Of a stretch of 64,000 nucleotides of DNA, positions 8,101 through 16,598 are shown piece by piece. Within the stretch, counting starts at the first letter, position 1, and each line of letters starts with the position of its first letter. This DNA comes from CAILKP01 sp038231815. Its GTDB lineage: Bacteria; Planctomycetota; Phycisphaerae; Phycisphaerales; UBA1924. Below the pieces are notes generated by a model, which was not told where the DNA came from, ran no database searches, and worked only from the letters and a program-made list of their open reading frames with translations. The translations under genes and the position numbers were made by a program. The stretch lies in assembly GCA_038231815.1 (NCBI GenBank), contig JBBRKQ010000002.1:1-64000 (forward strand), given 5' to 3'.

Positions 8101-8212
8101 GTTCAAGGCCGGCGACGGCGGGAACACGCCGGTCTGCATTGTGCCGTGGGTCAACATCCGCGGCGAGCAGGGGCCGTGGTCAGAGATCGCGGGAGTAGCG
8201 TTGGCGGCATGA
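8101..8212 (+). pseudogene. C-terminal fragment B of an RGExGPWSE-type planctomycete protein
   Basis: The translation EFKAGDGGNTPVCIVPWVNI followed by RGEQGPWSEIAGVALAA-stop is the better-preserved of two related fragments (see 7371-7484). The PWVNIRGEQGPWSE segment fits the C-terminal signature of a multi-copy planctomycete protein type. The open frame begins at 7988, but residues before about 8060 share nothing with fragment A. It may be a truncated gene or a very short one; truncation seems more likely given the neighbouring broken DoxX gene. Confidence 0.5.
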
Positions 8213-8369
8213 GGCGTCCGTTTGTGTCACACCTGCATCCGGGCGGGCTGGCACCACGAATCAAGCTGAGCAACCCATACCACGATTCATCGCGGGGCGG
8301 TCCCGCGATGGATCTATCCAATCTGCGGTCCCGCTGCGCGGGGGTTCGAGGGAAAGCCTGGAGTCTTTG

Positions 8370-9953
8370 ATGCATCGGATCACCTTGGCGGCGTTTGCAG
8401 CAGGGCTTCTCATGAGCGCGGGTTACTCCGCCAATGCGCAACCGGCACCCGGGGCCATAGCTAAGGCGAGTATCCCAGCGAAGATCGCCGCCACGGACCT
8501 TAAGGCCGATCTGGCCCTGCTCTGGCGTGTGTGTGGAGAACTTCACCCGGGCCTGTTCCGGTACAACACGCGGGAGCAGATAGAGGCAAACTTTGCGTCG
8601 CTCGATGGTGCCTTCGACCGCGAGCTGACCGTGCCTGAGGCGTTTCTAGCGCTTTCGAGGTTCACGGCGGCGATCCAATGCGGGCACACGTTCCCAAACC
8701 CGTACAACCAGTCCACGGCGGTGGAGACCGAGGTTCTGATGCGGCCCGACCGGGTGCCGTTCTACTTCCGTTGGCTCGATGGGCGGATGATCATCACGAG
8801 GGACTTCTCGGGGAACGCCGCGATGAAGCCCGGAACGGAAGTGCTGTCGATCAACGGCACACCCGCGGGCGTCATCCTCAGCACACTATTGGCCATCGCC
8901 CGTGCCGATGGGTCCAACGATGCCAAGCGCATCAGTCTGCTCGCCGTGACCGGTTCGGAGCGATACGAGACGTTTGATATCTACTTCCCGCTTCTGTTCC
9001 CCCAGCGAGGTTCGGCTTATGAGTTGAAAGTTCGTTCCCCGCGAGCCGCAGATGAAGCAACGATCACGGTCGCCCCGCTGACCTTCGAGGCGCGACTCGC
9101 AGCGCACAAAGCGATGAAGGCCGCGCCGGAGGATGCGGACGCTGCTCTCTGGAAACTCTCGTATCTGGAAGATGGGACAGCATACCTGCCGATGGCCAGT
9201 TGGGTCGCGTACAAGACCAAGTGGGATTGGCGCAGGTTTATCAACGAAACGTTCGATGAACTCATCGCCAAACACACGGCCAACCTCGTGATCGATCTCC
9301 GCGGCAACGAGGGCGGCTCCGGCGTGGGTGAGGTCATTCTCGCTCGCCTCATCGAATCCCCGCAACCGTTGTCCCCAAACCAGCGGTTCGTGCGGTACGT
9401 TAAGACACCGCCGGACCTGAGCGCCGCGCTGGACACTTGGGATGACTCGTTTCGAGACTGGGGCACGGATGCCGTCGGTCCGGTGGACCTGGCCGATCGA
9501 GACACCGGCCTCCCGGCCAGAACGACCGCCCGGTTCTATCGGCTGCGGGACGGCGATGCGAACGAAGGCCCCGAGAAGGAAAAGATGATCGTGCCAACGG
9601 GCAAGCGGTACGCGGGCCGCATCATGGTGATCGTAGATGCGACCAACAGCTCGGCCACCTTCGAGTTCGCGCTCATGATGAAGCAGCTCAAACTTGGCAC
9701 GCTCATCGGGCAGCCCACGGGGGGAAACCAGCGCGGTATCAACGGCGGTGCGTTCTTCTTCGTGCGGCTGCCCAAAAGTGGCATCGAGGTGGACCTGCCT
9801 GTCATCGGCTATTTTCCCAAGCCAGGCTCGGGCCTTCGGGACGATGCAGGCGTCGTGCCGGATGTCCTTGTCGCGGTGACGATCGACAACATCGCGGGCC
9901 AAGTTGATGGCGAGCTGGAGGCTGTCAAGCGGATCTTGCAGAATACGAAGTAG
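8370..9953 (+). CDS. Secreted S41-family (C-terminal processing) peptidase-like protein
   Basis: A 527-residue protein with a signal peptide (MHRITLAAFAAGLLMSAGYS-ANAQ). The C-terminal half carries the S41 catalytic core: NLVIDLRGNEGGSG, VIVDATNSSATFEF with the probable nucleophile Ser428, and GQPTGGNQRGINGG, then LDVPVIGYFPKP-like and VPDV segments. The region before it (PGTEVLSINGTPAGV) looks PDZ-like. S41 enzymes use a Ser-Lys dyad; the lysine is not obvious here, so activity is unproven. ATG at 8370 was chosen because GGAG at 8360-8363 lies six nt upstream. The gene is intact, unlike its upstream neighbours. A second copy of the 95-bp repeat starts about 58 nt after the stop. Confidence 0.8.
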   Translation: MHRITLAAFAAGLLMSAGYSANAQPAPGAIAKASIPAKIAATDLKADLALLWRVCGELHPGLFRYNTREQIEANFASLDGAFDRELTVPEAFLALSRFTAAIQCGHTFPNPYNQSTAVETEVLMRPDRVPFYFRWLDGRMIITRDFSGNAAMKPGTEVLSINGTPAGVILSTLLAIARADGSNDAKRISLLAVTGSERYETFDIYFPLLFPQRGSAYELKVRSPRAADEATITVAPLTFEARLAAHKAMKAAPEDADAALWKLSYLEDGTAYLPMASWVAYKTKWDWRRFINETFDELIAKHTANLVIDLRGNEGGSGVGEVILARLIESPQPLSPNQRFVRYVKTPPDLSAALDTWDDSFRDWGTDAVGPVDLADRDTGLPARTTARFYRLRDGDANEGPEKEKMIVPTGKRYAGRIMVIVDATNSSATFEFALMMKQLKLGTLIGQPTGGNQRGINGGAFFFVRLPKSGIEVDLPVIGYFPKPGSGLRDDAGVVPDVLVAVTIDNIAGQVDGELEAVKRILQNTK

Positions 9954-10010
9954 TGCGCAGAACTCCCGCTAGTTTCGACCACGGCGAATCCGGCAGGCGT
10001 GTCGCTTTCA

Positions 10011-10107
10011 TTCAACGACGAAGGCCCGCGAGGGCTGCCTTGTTGGCGTTTCATTGGGCAATCGGGGTGACAGAACACCAATAGAACTTTTCTTGGAGGG
10101 CGTTAGG
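10011..10107 (+). repeat. Interspersed ~95-bp repeat, copy 2
   Basis: Partner of the copy at 5308-5400. It starts with a hairpin (AAGGC … GCCTT enclosing CCGCGAGGG), followed by the conserved core GGTGACAGAACACCA and a diverged tail ending GGAGGGCGTT. The rest of the spacer to 10355 contains two small inverted repeats (GGAAAC-GTTTCC at 10141-10155 and CCGTCA-TGACGG just after) but no gene. Confidence 0.7.
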
Positions 10108-10355
10108 GTCTGGGAGCCGGGGGTTCGGCGTTTGCTGGCTGGAAACGCCGTTTCCGTCAGTTGACGGAGAGTTCGGCAAGGCCCACAGGCACCGACGCTG
10201 TGCGGCATGGCTGGAGCTGTCTGTCGACATTGCCCAATGAAGAACCTGCTCATAGGGGTAGATGGTGAAGTTTGGAGCGGGAGGGGGGGCGTCGTCCGCT
10301 CCATCTGCGGGGCTTCAGATCTGATCGGCGGCAACCGAGTTTGCGAGCTTCTCGC

Positions 10356-11504
10356 TCAGAAGTTGAGCTGAATTCCAATCGTCCCGATGACCTCCTGGCG
10401 CTTTCCGCCGTTGAAATCACCGGCGTGGTCGCCGATGAAAAGACCCGAAACACCGGCATTGAGAGTCCACTTCCCATAGCGATCACCAAGCGGAAGCGGG
10501 ACCGAAACTCTGACGCCCACCTGGGCGAAGCCAACCGTATCGTCGTCGCCGGCCGCGTTCGGGTAGTAGTCGTGCAGGCTCAGGCCGATCGACGCCGGGA
10601 AAGTGATGGCGACGGGCGTCTTGCCCACATCGAACGAGAATCCCGGTGCGATGCCGAGCTCGAGGTACGTTCCGGGGTTTGAATTGCCGCCGTCGGATGC
10701 GTCGGCGCCGGTCTCAATCGCCAGCAGGGCATACGGATGGAGGGCGAACTTCTCGAGCAGATCCGTGTCGTCGTAGGCGAGCGTGAAGCCGAGTTCCTGG
10801 ACTGTCTCGTAGGCATCACTGGGGCTGGTGAGGAACGTGTAGGTGGTAGTCAGACTGACTTTGCCCTTGGTAAGCACGAACCCACCCATCAGGTCTGACT
10901 CATACCAGTCCCGAACGAGATCACTGGTTTGCGTGCCGCTGTTGGGCCCGAAGCTGTTCCATGTGCCAAGCAGTGCATCGATCTTCAGGTCGGCTTGCTC
11001 GTAGATGTTGACGGTCAGCTTGGCCGCGGGCTGGACGATGAGGCCCTTGTCCTGCTGAAAGATGCCGCGATAAAAGTATGCGTTCGTAAAATCGAGATTC
11101 AGTTGGAGGCTGAACGGGCTCTTATTCGTGTCGGAGAGGCCTGTGGCCGGTACCGACGATCCTGCGGTCCGCTCGACGTTAATGGACGGCAAAGTCACGT
11201 TCGCCGACTCAGGTGCAAGTGGCTGAGTTGCAGTCTCTTCTGCACGAGAAACCCCAACTGCCACGCTTGGCGGGAGGATAAGCGTCGCCAGACTGCCACA
11301 GCTCAGCCCCCACGCTCCAACTGATCGCGCTCGCGGTACGAACGAGTACTTCGGGAAGACACTCTCCGGCCGAAAAGTCCGACGACGCTCCTCTCGCCGC
11401 CCTTCGAGCCAATCGCTCAGGAACACACGAATGAGATTGAACTCGGCGAGTACCCCGAGCGTCACCAGCAAGATGGACAATGTCGTGATCCAGAACTCGT
11501 TCAT
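10356..11504 (-). CDS. TorF-family putative outer-membrane porin
   Basis: A 382-residue protein. Residues ~125-382 are an amphipathic beta-barrel of the TorF/TIGR02001 type: SLQLNLDFTNAYFYRGIFQQ, DWYESDLMGGF, ELGFTLAYDD, AIGLSLHDYYPNAAG-like and a final IGIQLNF ending in Phe, the usual outer-membrane C-terminus. The N-terminus is odd: a hydrophobic helix (ITTLSILLVTLGVLAEFNLI), then a basic stretch (EGRREERRR), then a second hydrophobic segment near residues 66-90 that may be the real signal sequence. ATG at 11502-11504 has GGAG seven nt upstream. It is divergent from the kdp operon across 271 nt, so it may carry K+ through the outer membrane and share regulation (inference). Confidence 0.7.
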   Translation of the reverse strand: MNEFWITTLSILLVTLGVLAEFNLIRVFLSDWLEGRREERRRTFRPESVFPKYSFVPRARSVGAWGLSCGSLATLILPPSVAVGVSRAEETATQPLAPESANVTLPSINVERTAGSSVPATGLSDTNKSPFSLQLNLDFTNAYFYRGIFQQDKGLIVQPAAKLTVNIYEQADLKIDALLGTWNSFGPNSGTQTSDLVRDWYESDLMGGFVLTKGKVSLTTTYTFLTSPSDAYETVQELGFTLAYDDTDLLEKFALHPYALLAIETGADASDGGNSNPGTYLELGIAPGFSFDVGKTPVAITFPASIGLSLHDYYPNAAGDDDTVGFAQVGVRVSVPLPLGDRYGKWTLNAGVSGLFIGDHAGDFNGGKRQEVIGTIGIQLNF

Positions 11505-11672
11505 GTAGCGTCTCCAGTGATCGCTTCGAGCGCCGTCGGCGTGCACGAGCCGCGGGTTCTTGGCGATTATGGAAGCTTAACTTTGATGCGTGGTATTCTC
11601 GCTCAATGCCATATCAAAAAACACTGTCGTGGCGCAAGCGCCGCATAAGGACACGCAGCGCAGGTGTCCGTC

Positions 11673-11689
11673 TTTATGACTTATTTATG
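11673..11689 (+). promoter_or_regulatory. Candidate KdpE operator in the porin-kdp divergent region
   Basis: TTTATG occurs twice as a direct repeat, at 11673-11678 and 11684-11689, spaced 11 bp start to start. OmpR/PhoB-type regulators such as KdpE bind direct repeats about one helical turn apart, and the known E. coli site is T/A-rich with TTTATA-like halves. The pair lies about 90 nt upstream of the first kdp-linked ORF. Just upstream are an inverted repeat GGACAC-(9)-GTGTCC (11649-11669) and a palindrome GGCGC-AA-GCGCC (11631-11642). The identification is by position and spacing only. Confidence 0.4.
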
Positions 11690-11775
11690 CCAGACGCTTC
11701 AGTTTTGATGCCGCGCTGATCGCCAAGCGACGCGCAGCCAGTAATACTTGTTCGATCGCTTTCCGGAGACCGTAT

Positions 11776-11907
11776 ATGGACGACCTCGTGTACATCCTGC
11801 TCTTTCTGGGTTGTTGCGGCCTCACTGTCGCGTTGATCGGCCTCTGCGATCGACTGATGCCGCGTGCATCTTCGGGCAAGCCCGGACCTAAAGGGAGCAC
11901 GCCATGA
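11776..11907 (+). CDS. Small membrane protein upstream of kdpF
   Basis: A 43-residue protein: one hydrophobic helix (LVYILLFLGCCGLTVALIGL), then CDRLMPRASSGKPGPKGSTP. It has a good ribosome site (GGAG seven nt before the ATG), and its TGA overlaps the kdpF ATG as ATGA, so it is translationally coupled to the kdp operon. Short proteins with a helix followed by a CDRL-like motif occur upstream of kdpF in other bacteria as far as I recall; no function is established. Its position suggests a role in Kdp complex assembly or regulation (inference). Gene callers often miss it. Confidence 0.75.
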   Translation: MDDLVYILLFLGCCGLTVALIGLCDRLMPRASSGKPGPKGSTP

Positions 11908-11996
11908 CCTTGATCTATGTCATCGGCGCCCTCTTCGCTGGCGCTCTCTTGATCTATCTTCTATGCGCCCTCCTCGAGCCGGAGTGGTTCCAATGA
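11904..11996 (+). CDS. kdpF: K+-transporting ATPase subunit KdpF
   Basis: A 30-residue single-helix protein, MTLIYVIGALFAGALLIYLL followed by CALLEPEWFQ. The pattern helix-YxxxALLxPExF is diagnostic of KdpF, the small subunit that stabilises the KdpFABC complex in the cytoplasmic membrane. GGGAG lies six nt before the ATG. It overlaps the upstream small ORF and kdpA by ATGA on both sides, so all three are probably translated in a coupled way. Confidence 0.9.
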   Translation: MTLIYVIGALFAGALLIYLLCALLEPEWFQ

Positions 11997-13807
11997 CAAT
12001 CCCTCCCATCAATGGTGTCGTTCAACTTCTCCTGTACCTGGTCGTGTTGCTGGCCGCGGTCAAGCCCCTGGGCTGGTACATGGTCCGTGTGTACGAGGGC
12101 AAGCCGTGTGGTGTGGATCGCGTGCTCGGCACGATAGAGCGGTTTATCTATCGCCTCGCAGGCGTGAAGTCTGGCTCCGAGATGGGCTGGAAGCAGTACA
12201 CGATGGCGACGCTGCTGTTCAACGTCATCGGGTTCTTTGCTGTCTACGCGTTTCAGCGTCTGCAAGGCATGCTGCCACTCAACCCGCAGGGCCTCGGGGC
12301 GGTCTCGCTGGATTCGTCCTTCAATACGGCTATCTCATTTGCCACCAACACCAACTGGCAGGGCTACGGCGGCGAGACGACGATGTCTTACCTAACCCAG
12401 ATGCTCGGGCTGGGCGTCCAGAACTTCGTCTCGGCGGCGACAGGGATGGCGGTGCTCGTGGCGCTGATCCGCGGCCTGACCCGGCGCACGTCTTCAACCA
12501 TCGGCAACTTCTGGGTGGACCTGACACGGAGCACGCTCTACATCTTCTTGCCCCTGTCGATGCTGCTGGCGGTCGCGCTGGTGTCGCAAGGAGTGGTGCA
12601 GACCTTTAAGGGCTCCCAGACTGTCACACTCACACAGCCGCAGAGCTATGACGAGCCAGTGATAGACGATTCAGGCAATGCGGTCAAAGGCCCCGAAGGC
12701 AACCACGTCTCCAAGCCAGTTCAGGTAACCGAGCAATCCATCCCACTCGGCCCCGCGGCCTCGCAAATCGCGATCAAGCAGCTCGGCACCAATGGTGGCG
12801 GATTCTTCAACGTCAACTCCGCCCATCCGCTGGAAAATCCGACACCGCTCTCGAACTTCCTCCAAGTGCTATCGATTTTGCTCATCGCTGCAGCCTCATG
12901 CTGGATGTTCGGCGAGATGGTCGGTGATCGTCGTCAAGGCTGGGCCGTGCTTGCCGCCATGACACTCATCTTTGTTGTGCTCCTCGGGTTCTGCTTCTGG
13001 GCGGAGCAAGCAGGAAATCCGCGGCTCGATCCGCTGGGTGTAGATCAGGCCGCGTCGGCCCTACAGCCCGGCGGCAACATGGAGGGCAAGGAAGCCCGCT
13101 TCGGCATCGCCAACTCAGCGTTATGGGCAACGGCGACGACGGCCGCGTCCAACGGTTCGGTCAACTCCATGCACGATTCGTACACGCCGCTGGGCGGGCT
13201 GGTGCCCATGTGGCTCATGCAGCTCGGCGAGGTTGTCTTCGGCGGCGTCGGCTCCGGGTTGTACGGAATGCTGATGTTCGTGATCATCGCGGTGTTCGTT
13301 GCGGGCCTTATGGTTGGTCGCACTCCTGAATACCTGGGCAAGAAGATCGAGCCCTACGAGATGAAGATGGCCGCGATCGCCGTGCTCGTCCCGTGTGCGG
13401 CGGTCCTCATCGGCACGGCCGTCGCGCTGCTCTGGCCAAGCAATCTGGCGAATGTGCCGAACCCGGGGGCCCACGGCTTCAGTGAAGTTCTCTACGCCTT
13501 CTCTTCGGCATCGAACAACAACGGCTCGGCATTCGCCGGATACGGGGCGAACAACCCGTTCAACAATGTGGCGCTCGGCCTGGCCATGTTCTTTGCCCGG
13601 TACTGGATCATCGTCGTAGTGCTCGCGGCGGCCGGCTCGCTTGCCGCGAAGAAGGCCGTACCGGTCACACCGGGAACTCTGCCGACGCACACGCCGGTCT
13701 TCATCGCCATGCTCATTGCGGTCGTGATCGTTGTCGGCGCTCTGACCTTCCTCCCGGCCCTCGCACTCGGACCCATCGTTGAACACCTGACTATTCACAC
13801 GCCATGA
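11993..13807 (+). CDS. kdpA: K+-transporting ATPase subunit KdpA
   Basis: A 604-residue polytopic membrane protein, the channel-like K+-binding subunit of the high-affinity Kdp pump. Selectivity-filter loops of the four pseudo-repeats are visible: TNTNWQGYGGE, KQLGTNGGGFFN, ASNNNGSAFAGYG and the NVALGLAMFFARY region. Ten or so hydrophobic helices run from LLLYLVVLLAAVKPL to the C-terminus. The open frame extends upstream to 11864, but ATG at 11993 is chosen because it overlaps the kdpF stop, has GGAG eight nt upstream, and begins the family-conserved sequence. It is followed by kdpB after 39 nt in a complete operon. Confidence 0.97.
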   Translation: MTIPPINGVVQLLLYLVVLLAAVKPLGWYMVRVYEGKPCGVDRVLGTIERFIYRLAGVKSGSEMGWKQYTMATLLFNVIGFFAVYAFQRLQGMLPLNPQGLGAVSLDSSFNTAISFATNTNWQGYGGETTMSYLTQMLGLGVQNFVSAATGMAVLVALIRGLTRRTSSTIGNFWVDLTRSTLYIFLPLSMLLAVALVSQGVVQTFKGSQTVTLTQPQSYDEPVIDDSGNAVKGPEGNHVSKPVQVTEQSIPLGPAASQIAIKQLGTNGGGFFNVNSAHPLENPTPLSNFLQVLSILLIAAASCWMFGEMVGDRRQGWAVLAAMTLIFVVLLGFCFWAEQAGNPRLDPLGVDQAASALQPGGNMEGKEARFGIANSALWATATTAASNGSVNSMHDSYTPLGGLVPMWLMQLGEVVFGGVGSGLYGMLMFVIIAVFVAGLMVGRTPEYLGKKIEPYEMKMAAIAVLVPCAAVLIGTAVALLWPSNLANVPNPGAHGFSEVLYAFSSASNNNGSAFAGYGANNPFNNVALGLAMFFARYWIIVVVLAAAGSLAAKKAVPVTPGTLPTHTPVFIAMLIAVVIVVGALTFLPALALGPIVEHLTIHTP

Positions 13808-13846
13808 TTTTGCTCCACGCCAAGCCGTTGAACTGAGGATCTCACC

Positions 13847-15931
13847 ATGTCCACATCTTCCGCTGCCCATTCTCTTTTCGACCCGGTGATTGTCCGCGGT
13901 GCTGTTGGCGGGGCGTTCGCCAAGCTGGACCCGCGCGTCCAGTTTCGCAATCCCGTCATGTTCGTCGTGTGGGTCGTCAGCATCCTCACCACGCTGCTCG
14001 GCATCCGGGCGCTCTTCAGCCAGGCCGAAGCGGAGTCGGGGGGGGCGGGTTTCATTCTCATGGTTGCCGCGTGGCTGTGGTTCACGGTGTTCTTCGCCAA
14101 CTTCGCCGAAGCCATGGCCGAAGGGCGGGGCAAGGCGCAAGCCGCCAGTCTTCGCAAGACCCGTCGTGACGTACTCGCCAAGAAGCTCGATACTCCCAAG
14201 CAAGATGCCCGCCAACTCTCGGTGTCGGCCGCAGACCTGCGCAAGGGTGACGTGGTGCTTATCGAAGCAGGCGACATCATCCCCGGAGATGGCGAGATCA
14301 TCGAAGGCGTGGCTTCAGTCAATGAATCTGCCATTACCGGAGAGTCTGCCCCGGTAATCCGCGAGTCTGGTGGCGACCGGTCGTCGGTCACGGGTGGCAC
14401 GACGGTTCTCTCGGACTGGATCATCGTCCGCATCGCCGCCAACCCGGGCGAGTCATTTCTCGACCGCATGATCGCGATGGTCGAAGGGGCCAAACGGCAG
14501 AAAACGCCCAACGAGATCGCGCTGGACATCCTGCTCGCAAAGCTCACCATCATCTTTCTCTTGGCGTGCGCGACGCTCCTTCCCTTCTCGATCTATGCAG
14601 TGAAGACTGCCGGTAGCGGCGCACCCGTCACAGTGACGGTGCTCATCGCGCTGCTGGTCTGCCTCATCCCCACGACGATTGGCGGTCTTCTCTCGTCGAT
14701 CCGTATCGCGGGGATGGATCGACTCGTCCAAGCCAACGTCATCGCCACCAGCGGCAGAGCGGTCGAGGCCGCCGGCGATGTGGATGTGCTGCTGCTGGAC
14801 AAGACCGGCACCATTACCCTTGGAAATCGACAGGCGAGCCAGTTCATCCCGGTCGACGGCACCACTCTTGAAGAGCTTGCCGACGCGGCACAACTCGCCT
14901 CACTTGCCGATGAAACTCCCGAAGGTCGGAGCATCGTTGTACTCGCCAAAAAGCACGGGCTCCGCGAACGCAACATCCATGAACTTGGCGCGACCTTTAC
15001 GCCCTTCTCCGCGCAGAGTCGTATGAGCGGTGTCGCTTTGCACGGTCCCCTGGGCCGGGAGATCCGCAAGGGCGCCGCCGACGCTGTGGAGGCGTACGCA
15101 ATCCGCATGGGTGGTCGCGAAAGCGAACACGCCAGGCGTGTCGTTGACGAGGTCGCCAAGCGTGGTTCGACCCCTCTCGTCGTCGCCGAGGCCAAGGGCG
15201 GGCGAATCCTCGGCGTCATCGAGCTCAAGGATATCGTAAAGGGCGGAATCGCCGAGCGTTTCGCCGAGTTGCGCCGCATGGGCATCAGGACTGTGATGAT
15301 CACCGGCGACAACCCCGTCACCGCCGCGGCCATCGCCGCCGAAGCAGGCGTTGACGACTTTCTGGCCCAAGCAACTCCGGAAGCCAAGCTCAAACTCATT
15401 CGTGAGTATCAACAGGGCGGACGGCTGGTCGCCATGACCGGCGACGGTACCAACGACGCGCCCGCACTCGCGCAGGCCGATGTCGCAGTCGCGATGAACA
15501 CGGGCACCCAGGCCGCGAAAGAGGCCGGCAACATGGTGGACCTAGACTCAAATCCCACCAAGCTCATTGAAGTTGTTCAGATCGGCAAGCAACTGCTGAT
15601 GACCCGCGGCTCACTGACCACGTTCTCGATTGCCAACGACGTGGCGAAGTACTTCGCCATCATCCCCGTCGCATTCTCTTCCACGTATCCGCAACTCGAT
15701 GCCCTCAACGTCATGCGCCTCAACCCCGCAACGGCGATTCTCTCCGCAGTCATCTTCAATGCCCTTATCATCGTGGCCCTGATCCCACTCGCGCTCCGTG
15801 GCGTGAAGTACAAGCCCGTCGAGGCGTCGGTCCTGCTCCGCAACAACCTGCTCATATATGGCCTTGGCGGCCTCATCGTCCCTTTCATCGGCATCAAGGC
15901 CATCGATCTTGTCATCAGCCTCTTCGTCTAA
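13847..15931 (+). CDS. kdpB: K+-transporting ATPase ATP-binding subunit KdpB
   Basis: A 694-residue P-type ATPase subunit that powers K+ uptake through KdpA. The phosphorylation motif is DKTGTIT (aspartyl-phosphate), the actuator motif is NESAITGESAPV (TGES), and the hinge motif is TGDGTNDAPALAQAD. The KdpB-specific segment FAKLDPRVQFRNPVMFV is at the N-terminus, and KYFAIIPVAF near the C-terminus belongs to the helices. Length is normal for the family. GAGG lies about eight nt before the ATG. It works with KdpA, KdpC and KdpF in the inner membrane. Confidence 0.97.
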   Translation: MSTSSAAHSLFDPVIVRGAVGGAFAKLDPRVQFRNPVMFVVWVVSILTTLLGIRALFSQAEAESGGAGFILMVAAWLWFTVFFANFAEAMAEGRGKAQAASLRKTRRDVLAKKLDTPKQDARQLSVSAADLRKGDVVLIEAGDIIPGDGEIIEGVASVNESAITGESAPVIRESGGDRSSVTGGTTVLSDWIIVRIAANPGESFLDRMIAMVEGAKRQKTPNEIALDILLAKLTIIFLLACATLLPFSIYAVKTAGSGAPVTVTVLIALLVCLIPTTIGGLLSSIRIAGMDRLVQANVIATSGRAVEAAGDVDVLLLDKTGTITLGNRQASQFIPVDGTTLEELADAAQLASLADETPEGRSIVVLAKKHGLRERNIHELGATFTPFSAQSRMSGVALHGPLGREIRKGAADAVEAYAIRMGGRESEHARRVVDEVAKRGSTPLVVAEAKGGRILGVIELKDIVKGGIAERFAELRRMGIRTVMITGDNPVTAAAIAAEAGVDDFLAQATPEAKLKLIREYQQGGRLVAMTGDGTNDAPALAQADVAVAMNTGTQAAKEAGNMVDLDSNPTKLIEVVQIGKQLLMTRGSLTTFSIANDVAKYFAIIPVAFSSTYPQLDALNVMRLNPATAILSAVIFNALIIVALIPLALRGVKYKPVEASVLLRNNLLIYGLGGLIVPFIGIKAIDLVISLFV

Positions 15932-15943
15932 GGAGACAGCCCC

Positions 15944-16564
15944 GTGAACGCTCTTCTTCGTCCCGCGCTCGTCATCTTCGCCCTGCTGACGCTCATCACG
16001 GGGGTGATCTATCCGCTTGCGGTGACGGGCTTCGCCCAGGCCGTGTTCCCGGAGCAAGCCAACGGCTCGCTCATAATCAGGAATGGCAAAGCTATCGGCT
16101 CTTCACTCATCGGGCAGGACTTCAGTGCCGAGCGGGGAGCTAGGTACTTCTGGGGCCGACTCTCCGCAACCGCGCCCGTGCCTTATACCGCGTTCAACGC
16201 AGACAAGGCGACAGGTTCATCCGGATCGAACCTCGGCCCGACTAACCCTGCGCTTATCGACAACGCTCTCGCACGAATCGAAGCACTGAAGGCTGCGGAC
16301 GCCGCGGCGGGATTCGCTCGCCCGGTCAAACAGAAAATGCCGGTTGACCTCGTCACATCCTCCGCGAGCGGCATGGATCCTGGCATCTCGCTGGCCGCGG
16401 CAAAATATCAGCTCCCGCGGGTGGCCAAGGCCCGCGGCCTTACCGAGGACCGCGTGCTTACCCTCATCCAAGAACACACCCGCTACCGCGATCTCGGCTT
16501 CCTAGGCGAGCCCACTGTCAACGTTCTAGAACTCAATCTGGACTTGGACACGACGGAACGATAA
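15944..16564 (+). CDS. kdpC: K+-transporting ATPase subunit KdpC
   Basis: A 206-residue protein with one N-terminal membrane helix (ALVIFALLTLITGVIYPLAV) and a periplasmic KdpC domain. Family motifs are ITGVIYPL, GSLIGQDF, YFWGRLSAT, SNLGPTNP and VTSSASGMDPGIS, followed by NVLELNLDLD at the end. KdpC stabilises the complex and raises its affinity for ATP. The start is a GTG at 15944, supported by AGGAG eight nt upstream; no ATG fits the family start. It lies 12 nt after kdpB. Confidence 0.96.
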   Translation: MNALLRPALVIFALLTLITGVIYPLAVTGFAQAVFPEQANGSLIIRNGKAIGSSLIGQDFSAERGARYFWGRLSATAPVPYTAFNADKATGSSGSNLGPTNPALIDNALARIEALKAADAAAGFARPVKQKMPVDLVTSSASGMDPGISLAAAKYQLPRVAKARGLTEDRVLTLIQEHTRYRDLGFLGEPTVNVLELNLDLDTTER

Positions 16565-16598
16565 ACCTCCTTCCGACCTCTCGTAGGATCATGTCACC

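Noticed and set aside
8886..9902. Minus-strand ORF of 338 codons opposite the S41 gene
   Set aside because: No domain and no ribosome site; the plus strand has a signal peptide and peptidase motifs.
13121..14215. Minus-strand ORF of 364 codons opposite kdpA/kdpB
   Set aside because: Highly charged, His/Arg/Glu-rich translation typical of antisense frames in GC-rich DNA; kdpA and kdpB are certain.
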